Shown here: piece by piece, positions 6,044 to 11,947 of the stretch
Layout: each line of letters starts with the position of its first letter
How positions within the stretch are numbered: position 1 is the stretch's first letter
Assembly: GCA_002366645.1 (NCBI GenBank)
Contig: DFBM01000023.1
Location: 1 to 11,947, forward strand
Length of the DNA stretch: 11,947 nt
DNA from: Rhodobacterales bacterium UBA3080
GTDB taxonomy: Bacteria; Pseudomonadota; Alphaproteobacteria; Rhodobacterales; Rhodobacteraceae
Direction of reading: 5' to 3'
Made by a program: the position numbers and the translations under genes
Notes under the pieces: model-generated
What the model was told of the DNA's origin: nothing
Database searches by the model: none
The model's input: only the letters and a program-made list of their open reading frames with translations

Positions 6044-6958
6044 CTAGGTGCGACGACGACGTCCGCCGCGGGCACGGCCTTCGCCACCCGCAGATGGAAC
6101 GCGGTTGACCTTGATCCATTCGCCGCCATGCGGGTCGTTGTCGGACAACAGGTTGGCGGCGCGGATTGCGTCCATTTCCAGTTTATGCGTCGGGTTCATA
6201 ATCGCCGAGGTCATACCCGAAGCAATCGCCATCGGCAGGAAGGCCGCGTTGATACCGTTACGATTCGGCAAGCCAAAGCTGATATTCGAGGCACCGCAAG
6301 TGGTGTTCACACCCAGTTCAAGGCGCAGTTTGCGAACGAGTTCGAAAACCTGAAGTCCCGCTGTCGACATCGCGCCGATTGGCATAACCAGCGGATCAAC
6401 GACGATATCATGTGCCGGAATGCCGAAATCGGCGGCCCGTTCAACAATCTTCTTGGCAACCGCAAAACGCACTTCGGGGTCTTCGGAAATACCGGTGTCA
6501 TCGTTTGAAATCGCCACAACCGGCACGTTGTATTTCTTAGCCAGCGGCAGGATCAGCTCCAGCTTTTCCTCTTCGCCAGTCACCGAGTTTAGCAGCGGAC
6601 GGCCATTACAAACCTGTAGACCTGCCTCAAGCGCGGCGGGAACCGAACTGTCGATGCAAAGCGGGATATCGACCAGATCCTGCACCATCTTGATAACCTT
6701 TTGCATCAAGGGCGGCTCGGTCTCGTTCGGGTTGGGGTTGGAGTTGTAGACAACCCCTGCATTGATATCGAGCATCGTCGCACCCGCGGCGACTTGCGCC
6801 AGCGCGTCAAGCTCGACAGTCGAGAAATCGCCGGCTTCCAGTTCGGCGGCCAGCTTCTTGCGGCCGGTCGGATTAATCCGCTCGCCGATGACGCAGAAGG
6901 GTTGGTCAAAACCGATGATGGCGGTTTTGGAGGCGGATTCTACGATTGTGCGTGTCAT
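6044..6958 (-). CDS. Methyltetrahydrofolate:corrinoid methyltransferase (pterin-binding domain protein)
   Basis: A 304-residue cytoplasmic TIM-barrel enzyme of the pterin-binding MeTr family, which transfers the N5-methyl group of methyl-THF to the Co(I) of a corrinoid protein, or the reverse. Signatures are GERINPTGRKKL (25-36), LDINAG (63-68), CIDSS (101-105), NSVTGEEEK (124-132), the strand DIVVDPLVMPIG and CGASNISFGLPNRNGIN. These match both stand-alone MeTr and the folate module of MetH, but no homocysteine or B12 domain is attached. The C-terminus (GGEGRARGGRRRRT) is Arg-rich, resembling that of the corrinoid activator. It is the last gene of a three-gene minus-strand unit, 12 bp after the MTHFR-like gene, with GAGGA before ATG 6958. 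Two roles fit: the folate part of a split methionine synthase, or a methyl-transfer step in corrinoid-dependent demethylation. The first is favoured because metF and an activator are nearby. Confidence 0.92.
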   Translation of the reverse strand: MTRTIVESASKTAIIGFDQPFCVIGERINPTGRKKLAAELEAGDFSTVELDALAQVAAGATMLDINAGVVYNSNPNPNETEPPLMQKVIKMVQDLVDIPLCIDSSVPAALEAGLQVCNGRPLLNSVTGEEEKLELILPLAKKYNVPVVAISNDDTGISEDPEVRFAVAKKIVERAADFGIPAHDIVVDPLVMPIGAMSTAGLQVFELVRKLRLELGVNTTCGASNISFGLPNRNGINAAFLPMAIASGMTSAIMNPTHKLEMDAIRAANLLSDNDPHGGEWIKVNRVPSAGGEGRARGGRRRRT

Positions 6959-6970
6959 GGTGGGTATTCC

Positions 6971-7888
6971 TCAGGCTTGCGCCGCGATGCGGTCAGCAGA
7001 TTGGCTGTGCCCGTTGACATAGTCAGCGGTGGCGTTAATGCCTCCTAGCGGAAAGAAGTGGGCAGATTCAATGTTGAAATTCGGGTTGGCGGCTTTGTGC
7101 CGCGCCAGTTCATCAAGGAATTGGGTCGGCTCGAAGGGGGTGACCATCTTTGTGACGTCCTTGGCACGTCGCGTCAGGACCCTGACGGAGGGGCCGACGC
7201 CGCAAGTCATTGCGAACTTGATCATCGATTGTAATTTCGCGGGTCCGGGGACGCCGATGTGGACAGGGAGGCTGATGTTTTCCGCTTGCAGGCGGTCGGC
7301 CCATGCGACGACCGGCGCGCTTTCAAAGACAAACTGGGTGACGAGCGCCATTTGCGCGTCCGTGCGGTTCCGGAAGTCGTTCTTCCAGCGTAAGGCTTCC
7401 ATCACGGCTTGGTCGCCGCCGTTCGGGTCGATGTCTTTGTTACCTTCAGGGTGGCCGGCGACGTGCAGGCGGTTATAGCCGTATTTGTCGAACAGGCCGG
7501 TGTCCAGCAGCTGCATGGAATCGCTGAAGTCGCCCTGCGGGGTGTCGACGCCACCGGCGAGTAGCAACGCTTGATGGATGCCGACGTCGGCATAGCGCGC
7601 GATCCAGTCGTCGAGCGTGCTCCGGTCCTTGATGATACGGGCAGGGAAGTGGGGCATGACTTCGAAACCCTCTGCCGTCAGACGTTTGGCAGTGGAAAGC
7701 ATGTCCGCAAACGTGGTGCCGTCGATATGGGCGATGTAGACGCGCGTGCCGGCAGGCAGAATCGCGCGAAAGTCGTCGATCTTGGCGGCTGTGCGCGGCA
7801 TGACCTCGATCGAAAAGCCCTTTAGGAAGGCGGCGAGCGCATCCGTTTGTGCGGGTGGTTGCTTGCGTTTGAACTTCAACATCGACAT
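6971..7888 (-). CDS. Divergent methylenetetrahydrofolate reductase-like protein
   Basis: A 305-residue cytoplasmic protein distantly related to MetF. It keeps the first-strand glutamate in SIEVMP (E28), a TQFVF segment matching the TQFFF of MetF, and the VPGPAKLQSMIKFA segment matching the PGILPVENF region. The MetF flavin/folate segment LRGD is replaced by LLLAGGVD, and SVTYGA by VYIAHIDG. It may therefore use a different cofactor arrangement or direction, as with the MetF2-type proteins reported in methyl-utilising bacteria that oxidise methyl-THF; this is an analogy only. ATG 7888 has GGAG 7 nt upstream (7899-7896) and yields MSMLKFKRK. The upstream ATG 7906 overlaps the preceding stop as ATGA but has no ribosome site. 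It sits between the small 'virulence factor' gene and the methyltransferase gene in one tight operon, implying a shared C1 role. Confidence 0.82.
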   Translation of the reverse strand: MSMLKFKRKQPPAQTDALAAFLKGFSIEVMPRTAAKIDDFRAILPAGTRVYIAHIDGTTFADMLSTAKRLTAEGFEVMPHFPARIIKDRSTLDDWIARYADVGIHQALLLAGGVDTPQGDFSDSMQLLDTGLFDKYGYNRLHVAGHPEGNKDIDPNGGDQAVMEALRWKNDFRNRTDAQMALVTQFVFESAPVVAWADRLQAENISLPVHIGVPGPAKLQSMIKFAMTCGVGPSVRVLTRRAKDVTKMVTPFEPTQFLDELARHKAANPNFNIESAHFFPLGGINATADYVNGHSQSADRIAAQA

Positions 7889-7902
7889 CGCCTTGCTCCA
7901 GA

Positions 7903-8211
7903 TCATGGGCGCGGTTCGGCCCAGCCATCATTGTCGATCAATTCCTTGATCTTGACCTGATCGTATTCAGCTTCGATTCGGGCAACTTCGGCAATTGCGA
8001 CCTCTTTATCGTCCCCATCGACAGAAAACGGCGTCGCTTTCCGCCATTCGGCCAGATAGGCGTCAGCATCCTTGGCGCCGACCTTCATGGCGGCACGGTC
8101 GATGGCTTGCTCGAATCTCTCTGGTAGCTGGATTTTATGGCCGCGACGGCCTTTGCCGCAGATCACCTGAGCGGGGATATCGCGCCAGTATACGATGGTA
8201 ACTTGTGTCAT
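7903..8211 (-). CDS. Small conserved protein of the 'virulence factor' family (Pfam Virulence_fact-like)
   Basis: A 102-residue soluble protein without signal peptide or membrane span. It begins MTQVTIVYWRDIPAQVI, followed by a basic GKGRRGHKIQLPERF segment and the helical stretch DRAAMKVGAKDADAYLAEW. It ends in an acidic, helix-prone tail (EVAIAEVARIEAEY). I recognise this as the family carrying the uninformative name 'virulence factor'; no biochemical role is known to me. As first gene of the unit with the MTHFR-like and methyl-THF methyltransferase genes, it more likely serves one-carbon or cobalamin metabolism than virulence, perhaps as an accessory subunit. ATG 8211 is chosen because GGAG (8221-8218) lies 6 nt upstream. 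An in-frame GTG at 8223 would place that site inside the gene. Confidence 0.83.
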   Translation of the reverse strand: MTQVTIVYWRDIPAQVICGKGRRGHKIQLPERFEQAIDRAAMKVGAKDADAYLAEWRKATPFSVDGDDKEVAIAEVARIEAEYDQVKIKELIDNDGWAEPRP

Positions 8212-8261
8212 TTGGAACTCCACTTTTCACGGCGATTTCTTGCCCGTGTCGTTTTTTATCT

Positions 8262-8289
8262 TTGATTCGCCGCTTATTTACTTTATTAG
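8262..8289 (+). promoter_or_regulatory. Possible sigma70-type promoter for metF
   Basis: TTGATT (8262-8267) and TATTAG (8284-8289) are separated by 16 bp in an AT-rich part of the 121-bp divergent region between metF and the C1 operon. Start-site prediction would be near 8297, giving a leader of about 36 nt. No recognisable SAM or SAH riboswitch was seen here. Consensus match is only moderate. Confidence 0.3.
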
Positions 8290-8332
8290 GGTGTGCACTG
8301 CAAAACTCATTGACGGTATGGACCGACGCAAC

Positions 8333-9214
8333 ATGACACATGACACACAACAGACCACGAGTCTGTCTTTCGAATTTTTCCCTCCACATAACGCCGAAGC
8401 AAGCGCACGTCTATGGCGTTCGGTTGAACGGCTTGCGCCTTTGGGGCCGAAGTATGTTTCGGTAACCTACGGGGCAGGCGGCACCACGCGCGAGCGCACG
8501 GTTTCGGCAATCAAAACCATTCAGGAACGCGCCCACCTGAACGTCGCAGGACATCTGACGGTGGTCGGGGCCAGCAAGGCCGAAACTCTGGATGTGGCGC
8601 GCGGGTACGCCGCTATGGGCGTGCGCCGCATCGTAGCATTGCGCGGGGATGCACCAAAAGGGCAGGACTCTTTTACCGCGCATCCGGACGGGTTTAACAA
8701 CGCTGCCGAACTGGTCGAAGGACTGGCCGAAATCGGCGGTTTCGAAATTTCCGTGGCGGCTTATCCCGAAAAGCATCCTGATTCCGCCGATATGAAAGCT
8801 GACATTGATAACTTGAAACGCAAGATCGATGCGGGGGCGAGCAGCGCCATCACGCAGTTCTTCTTCGACAATCAGGACTTCCTGCGCTTCCGTGATGCGG
8901 CGGCCGATGCGGGTATCAGCGCGCCGATCATTCCGGGCATCCTGCCGGTGGAAAACTTCACCAAGATGCTGCGGTTTGCCGATATGTGTCAGGCCAAAGT
9001 GCCGGACTGGATGCACCAAGCCTTCCGCAATGCCGGCGATGACGCCGACGTTCTTGCTACCGCGCTTTGTGCGGAGCAATGCGACGAGATGCAATCCGAG
9101 GGCGTGGACCACCTGCATTTCTACACGCTCAACAATCCGGACTTGGTCTACAACATCAGCCGCGCCTTGGGGTTTGAGGCGGTCGGAGTGGATGTCGCCA
9201 GCAGTGTTGCTTGA
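8333..9214 (+). CDS. metF: 5,10-methylenetetrahydrofolate reductase
   Basis: A 293-residue cytoplasmic flavoenzyme that reduces 5,10-methylene-THF to 5-methyl-THF, the methyl donor for methionine synthesis. All landmark segments of MetF are present in order: SFEFFPP with catalytic E14, KYVSVTYGAGG, HLTVVG, VALRGD with D106, SVAAYPEKHP (140-149), DNLKRKIDAGA, AITQFFFD (172-179), IIPGILPV and the C-terminal FYTLNN. Length matches E. coli MetF (about 296). Two starts are possible: ATG 8333, with a weak GGA 10 nt upstream, and ATG 8318, which adds five residues and has no ribosome site. The open frame continues to 8195 but that part overlaps the divergent gene and is not credible. It is divergent from the operon with the methyl-THF methyltransferase that would use its product. 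Confidence 0.95.
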   Translation: MTHDTQQTTSLSFEFFPPHNAEASARLWRSVERLAPLGPKYVSVTYGAGGTTRERTVSAIKTIQERAHLNVAGHLTVVGASKAETLDVARGYAAMGVRRIVALRGDAPKGQDSFTAHPDGFNNAAELVEGLAEIGGFEISVAAYPEKHPDSADMKADIDNLKRKIDAGASSAITQFFFDNQDFLRFRDAAADAGISAPIIPGILPVENFTKMLRFADMCQAKVPDWMHQAFRNAGDDADVLATALCAEQCDEMQSEGVDHLHFYTLNNPDLVYNISRALGFEAVGVDVASSVA

Positions 9215-9296
9215 TTTAAAAGCTTGGGTTGATTGTCGAATGTGCTTCTCGCTATTCTGGTTGCATTGATTTGTGAACAGAGGCTTTGTGTTGGTT

Positions 9297-10064
9297 ATGA
9301 AGATTATTGTTAGACTGATATCCATCGCCTTTTTGGTTGTGGTATTTGTCGTTGTAATGACCGTGTTGCAATTCAAATATTTTGGACCATGGCAGCACAT
9401 TCGGAACACAGAGAAGGCTGAGGCATTTAATCAAACAAATTGGGAAACAGGTTTCGCGGATGTCTACACGGTAGAGACCGCTATTGAGCTGAACGATCAA
9501 ATGCGTTCAGTTTCTTTTGAAGTGATTTGTGCGCGAAAAATGAAAACCGCCGGTGTTAGCCTCATAGACAATGCTGCCACCATTCGAGAAGGCACCCACA
9601 ATTTCAATTCGCGCGAAACCAATTTACCCATATCTGACGACTACCAAGTTATCTTTGATACACAGCTTTCCTGCGATAGACTGGCTAAAGATATTGTGGG
9701 CCAAGAATTTCCTTTCAGCCCGAAATATCAATTGTCGGTCAGTGTACAACACATTTCCGAGCCTAACACATCTTGCACTATTCATTTGAAAGGGGAAGCG
9801 TTTCAGTTTGAAACACTGCGGGTGTTCCCTGTTACAATTTTGTCAGCGAGGCAAGAACGCATCAGCAGTGTACTTTCCAGAGACGAATACGGACCGGCTG
9901 ACGCGGCCCTCATTCGAGCGCTTGAAAGCGAAAATCCACAACCAAGAGATTTATACAGACGCTTTGATACCAAATATTATTGGTCTGACGAGAATAGGTG
10001 TTGGCACGAAATTCGGGGCGAATGCGCGCCGCGCGCAAACACGATTTGTTCGTTAACTCGATAG
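9297..10064 (+). CDS. Hypothetical single-span membrane protein with six cysteines
   Basis: A 255-residue protein I do not recognise. A positively charged start (MKIIVRL) leads into one strong hydrophobic span at about residues 5-24. This predicts a signal-anchored protein with a large periplasmic domain; no cleavage site is obvious. The exported part has six cysteines (in EVICAR, QLSCDR, NTSCTI, NRCWHE, GECAP and NTICSL), an even number that would suit disulfides, with three of them near the C-terminus. Base composition is visibly more AT-rich than its neighbours, with many AAA, TTT and ATT codons, suggesting recent acquisition or weak constraint. Alternative in-frame starts are GTG 9273, GTG 9288 and TTG 9291; AGAGG (9279-9283) would best serve TTG 9291. 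It stands alone between metF and the phosphatase gene, with gaps of 82 and 98 bp. Confidence 0.7.
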   Translation: MKIIVRLISIAFLVVVFVVVMTVLQFKYFGPWQHIRNTEKAEAFNQTNWETGFADVYTVETAIELNDQMRSVSFEVICARKMKTAGVSLIDNAATIREGTHNFNSRETNLPISDDYQVIFDTQLSCDRLAKDIVGQEFPFSPKYQLSVSVQHISEPNTSCTIHLKGEAFQFETLRVFPVTILSARQERISSVLSRDEYGPADAALIRALESENPQPRDLYRRFDTKYYWSDENRCWHEIRGECAPRANTICSLTR

Positions 10065-10162
10065 GTGTCGGCATCACCTGCCTTGCGCCGCCCCGCAATC
10101 CGCACTATCTTCATTCCAAACACTGCGCCGAATTCTGAGCGCGGAGAGATTGGCTGAAAATA

Positions 10163-11296
10163 GTGACGGATCGTCATTCCCATAATCCGAGGGGGAACTC
10201 GGGTGGCAAACGGCGTGCGGTTGGCAGAAATGCCGTGCTCGACAGAAAACCGCTTTATGCTGCACTGGACCTCGGGACAAATAGTTGCCGGATGCTGATT
10301 GCGGAGCCGGATGGATCGCACTTCAAGATTGTTGATGCGTTCTCTAAGTCTGTGCGTCTTGGAGTTGATCTTGAACGCACCGGATCGCTCTCTAATGCAG
10401 GTATCAACCGAACGCTTCAGGCTTTGCATGTTTGCTCCAGAAAGCTACGTAAACTTGGTGTGAAAAACTCGCGTCTGGTCGCGACCGAAGCCTGTCGGCG
10501 GGCCAAAAACGGCGAGCAGTTCATGGGCCGGATCCGCAATGAAACCGGTCTGCGACTTGAGGTTATCAACCCAGCCGAGGAGGCCCGTCTGGCGGTTGTC
10601 AGTTGTTCGCCTTTGCTGGAGCCGTTGGCAGAGCATATTCTGGTTGTCGACATCGGCGGCGGCTCGACGGAACTGGTCTGGGTCGATCTTTCCGAGGTCG
10701 CGCCTGAGGACAAAATGAAAACCATGCTGGACCTACGACCCGGCATTGAGGATGTAACCAGCTTGCCCGGCGCGCGGATTGTTGACTGGATTTCGGTGCC
10801 GCTAGGGGTTGCGACCTTGATGCAGCGGTTCTCGGATGTGCAGGAAGATGGCGCGAAGTTTGCCCTGATGGCCTGTTATTTCGAGGAAATGCTCGAAAAC
10901 TTTTCGCCTTATAACGATCTGGTGGACCCTTCGATCCTGTCAAAACTACAAATCATCGGCACGTCGGGCACCGTGACCACGCTGGGGGCGATGCATCTGG
11001 GACTAAAACGCTATGACCGCAACAAAGTTGACGGTTTACGGATGCGGGCACAGGACGTAAACGCGGTGATCGAACGGTTTTTGGAGCTTGGTCCGCAGGG
11101 ACGGCGCATCGAGCCAGGGATTGGCAAGGATCGGGCGGATCTGATTATGTCCGGCTCCGCGATATTGCAGACGCTGTTGCGCATCTGGCCGACCGAGTCG
11201 GTGCGGGTCGCGGATCGGGGGCTGCGCGAGGGTATGTTATTTTCGATGATGAACGCGGATGGCGTTCTGGAGAGCAGGTTTAAAGACGATGGCTGA
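10163..11296 (+). CDS. Ppx/GppA-family phosphatase (exopolyphosphatase-like)
   Basis: A 377-residue cytoplasmic ASKHA-fold phosphatase that would release phosphate from polyphosphate or hydrolyse pppGpp to ppGpp. The N-terminal phosphate loop is LDLGTNSCR (35-43). Then come SVRLG, VATEACRRAKNG, NPAEEARLAV with the conserved Glu pair (139-140), the second nucleotide-type loop VDIGGGSTEL (162-171) and GTSGTVTTLGA. It ends soon after the phosphatase domain (RVADRGLREGMLFSMM), so it lacks the C-terminal HD-like helical region of the roughly 500-residue E. coli Ppx and GppA. The first 30 residues are Arg/Asn/Gly-rich and low-complexity. GTG 10163 is the only upstream start that keeps this arm, with a poor ribosome site (GGAGAG about 14 nt before), so the true start is uncertain. 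It overlaps rlmE by 8 bp, implying translational coupling. Confidence 0.9.
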   Translation: MTDRHSHNPRGNSGGKRRAVGRNAVLDRKPLYAALDLGTNSCRMLIAEPDGSHFKIVDAFSKSVRLGVDLERTGSLSNAGINRTLQALHVCSRKLRKLGVKNSRLVATEACRRAKNGEQFMGRIRNETGLRLEVINPAEEARLAVVSCSPLLEPLAEHILVVDIGGGSTELVWVDLSEVAPEDKMKTMLDLRPGIEDVTSLPGARIVDWISVPLGVATLMQRFSDVQEDGAKFALMACYFEEMLENFSPYNDLVDPSILSKLQIIGTSGTVTTLGAMHLGLKRYDRNKVDGLRMRAQDVNAVIERFLELGPQGRRIEPGIGKDRADLIMSGSAILQTLLRIWPTESVRVADRGLREGMLFSMMNADGVLESRFKDDG

Positions 11297-11947
11297 AAAG
11301 AAAAACACATCGGGGCGCGGACAGCGCGACCTTAAAGTACGGGTGAAATCGGCCAAGGGGCGCAAGCTGTCGTCGACGCTGTGGCTGGAACGTCAGTTGA
11401 ATGACCCCTATGTGAAGCGCGCCAATGCCGACGGTTATCGTGGGCGGGCGGCCTATAAGATTGCAGAACTCGACGAGCGGTTCGGGTTTCTGGTGCCGGG
11501 TGCACGGGTGGTTGATCTGGGCTGTGCGCCGGGTGGCTGGTCGCAGATTGCCGTCGAGCGCGTGAACGCACTGGGCGAGCGTAAAGGCAAGAAGGTCGGC
11601 ACGGTTCTGGGTATTGATCTGAAAGAGGTCGAACCGATTCCGGGGGCGCAGTTACATGTGCTCGATTTCCTCGAAGAGGGCGCGGACGACAAGGTTAAGG
11701 AATGGCTGGGTGGCAACGCCGATGTTGTGATGTCCGACATGGCGGCGAGCGCGTCTGGGCACAAGCAGACCGACCACATCCGGATTATCGCACTGGTCGA
11801 GGCGGCGATTTACTTCGCGCTCGACGTGCTGGACGAGGGCGGGACGTTTGTTGCCAAGGTGCTGGCTGGCGGTGCGGAAGAGCAGATGTTGTTGATGCTG
11901 AAGAAAAACTTCAAGAAAACCATTCACGTCAAACCACCGAGCAGTCG
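11289..11947 (+). CDS. rlmE: 23S rRNA (uridine-2'-O)-methyltransferase RlmE/FtsJ (partial, 3' end outside window)
   Basis: A SAM-dependent methyltransferase that 2'-O-methylates U2552 of the 23S rRNA A-loop during late 50S assembly. 219 codons are visible. An N-terminal basic arm (SGRGQRDLKVRVKSAKGRK) precedes RQLNDPYVKRA and the catalytic K57 in GYRGRAAYKIAELDE. The SAM loop is VVDLGCAPGGWSQ (74-86), followed by catalytic D150 in VMSDMAASASGHKQTDH and K190 in FVAKVLAGG. The last acidic member of the K-D-K-E set would lie just past the window end, after KPPSS. ATG 11289 lies within the end of the phosphatase gene (8-bp overlap), so rlmE is probably co-transcribed and translationally coupled. 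The N-terminal extension is longer than in E. coli RlmE. Confidence 0.95.
   Translation, partial: MAEKKNTSGRGQRDLKVRVKSAKGRKLSSTLWLERQLNDPYVKRANADGYRGRAAYKIAELDERFGFLVPGARVVDLGCAPGGWSQIAVERVNALGERKGKKVGTVLGIDLKEVEPIPGAQLHVLDFLEEGADDKVKEWLGGNADVVMSDMAASASGHKQTDHIRIIALVEAAIYFALDVLDEGGTFVAKVLAGGAEEQMLLMLKKNFKKTIHVKPPSS

Noticed and set aside
8212..8332. SAM or SAH riboswitch between the C1 operon and metF
   Set aside because: The position invites one, but no recognisable riboswitch core was seen on either strand; only a 5-bp CACGG/CCGTG repeat is present.
8411..9409. 332-codon minus-strand open frame opposite metF
   Set aside because: It is antisense to canonical metF and runs across its 3' flank; no ribosome site and no family features.
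10062..10080. AGGTG/CACCT inverted repeat at the end of the hypothetical gene as a terminator
   Set aside because: Only 5 bp of stem with a 7-nt loop and no T-run; too weak to call.
1..11947. tRNA genes, rRNA, CRISPR arrays, insertion sequences, prophage or replication origins
   Set aside because: No cloverleaf, spaced direct repeats, transposase-like product or terminal inverted repeats were seen on either strand.

Overview
The window looks like a chromosomal segment of an alphaproteobacterium, most likely a Rhodobacterales/Roseobacter-type organism. The grounds are moderately GC-rich coding sequence, the pairing of a short Ppx/GppA phosphatase with an rlmE methyltransferase, the small protein family named 'virulence factor' next to a divergent MTHFR-like protein, and a ferredoxin-ASKHA corrinoid activator. 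This assignment rests on gene content read by eye, not on a database search.

Layout: (1) 1-998, minus: tyrS, cut by the window edge. (2) 1117-1761, plus: a DUF2238/YjdF-like membrane protein, meeting tail-to-tail with (3) 1758-2465, minus: an endonuclease/exonuclease/phosphatase-fold hydrolase whose ribosome-binding site lies in a perfect 9-bp inverted repeat. (4) 2524-4560, minus: a RACo/RamA-like reductive activator of corrinoid proteins. (5) 4680-5246, minus, and 5431-5978, plus: two divergent periplasmic cytochromes. One is c2-like and has lost the first heme cysteine. The other is P460-like, and its best start codon is one base out of frame with the body of the gene. (6) 6003-6033: intrinsic terminator. 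(7) 8211-6044, minus: a three-gene unit of 'virulence factor'-family protein, MTHFR-like protein and methyltetrahydrofolate:corrinoid methyltransferase. (8) 8333-9214, plus: canonical metF, divergent from that unit. (9) 9297-10064, plus: an AT-richer, unrecognised single-span membrane protein. (10) 10163-11296 and 11289-11947, plus: Ppx/GppA phosphatase overlapping rlmE, which is cut by the window edge.

The biological core is a methyl-folate/cobalamin module. MetF makes 5-methyl-THF, the pterin-binding methyltransferase passes the methyl group to a corrinoid, and the activator rescues oxidised Co(II) corrinoid. The corrinoid protein and the final methyl acceptor or donor protein are not in the window. 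I recall that marine roseobacters can use a methionine synthase split into separate proteins and reactivated by a RamA-like protein, which fits this gene set. A corrinoid-dependent demethylation pathway is the alternative. No tRNA, rRNA, CRISPR array, insertion sequence or prophage gene was seen. No gene-free stretch exceeds 300 bases.
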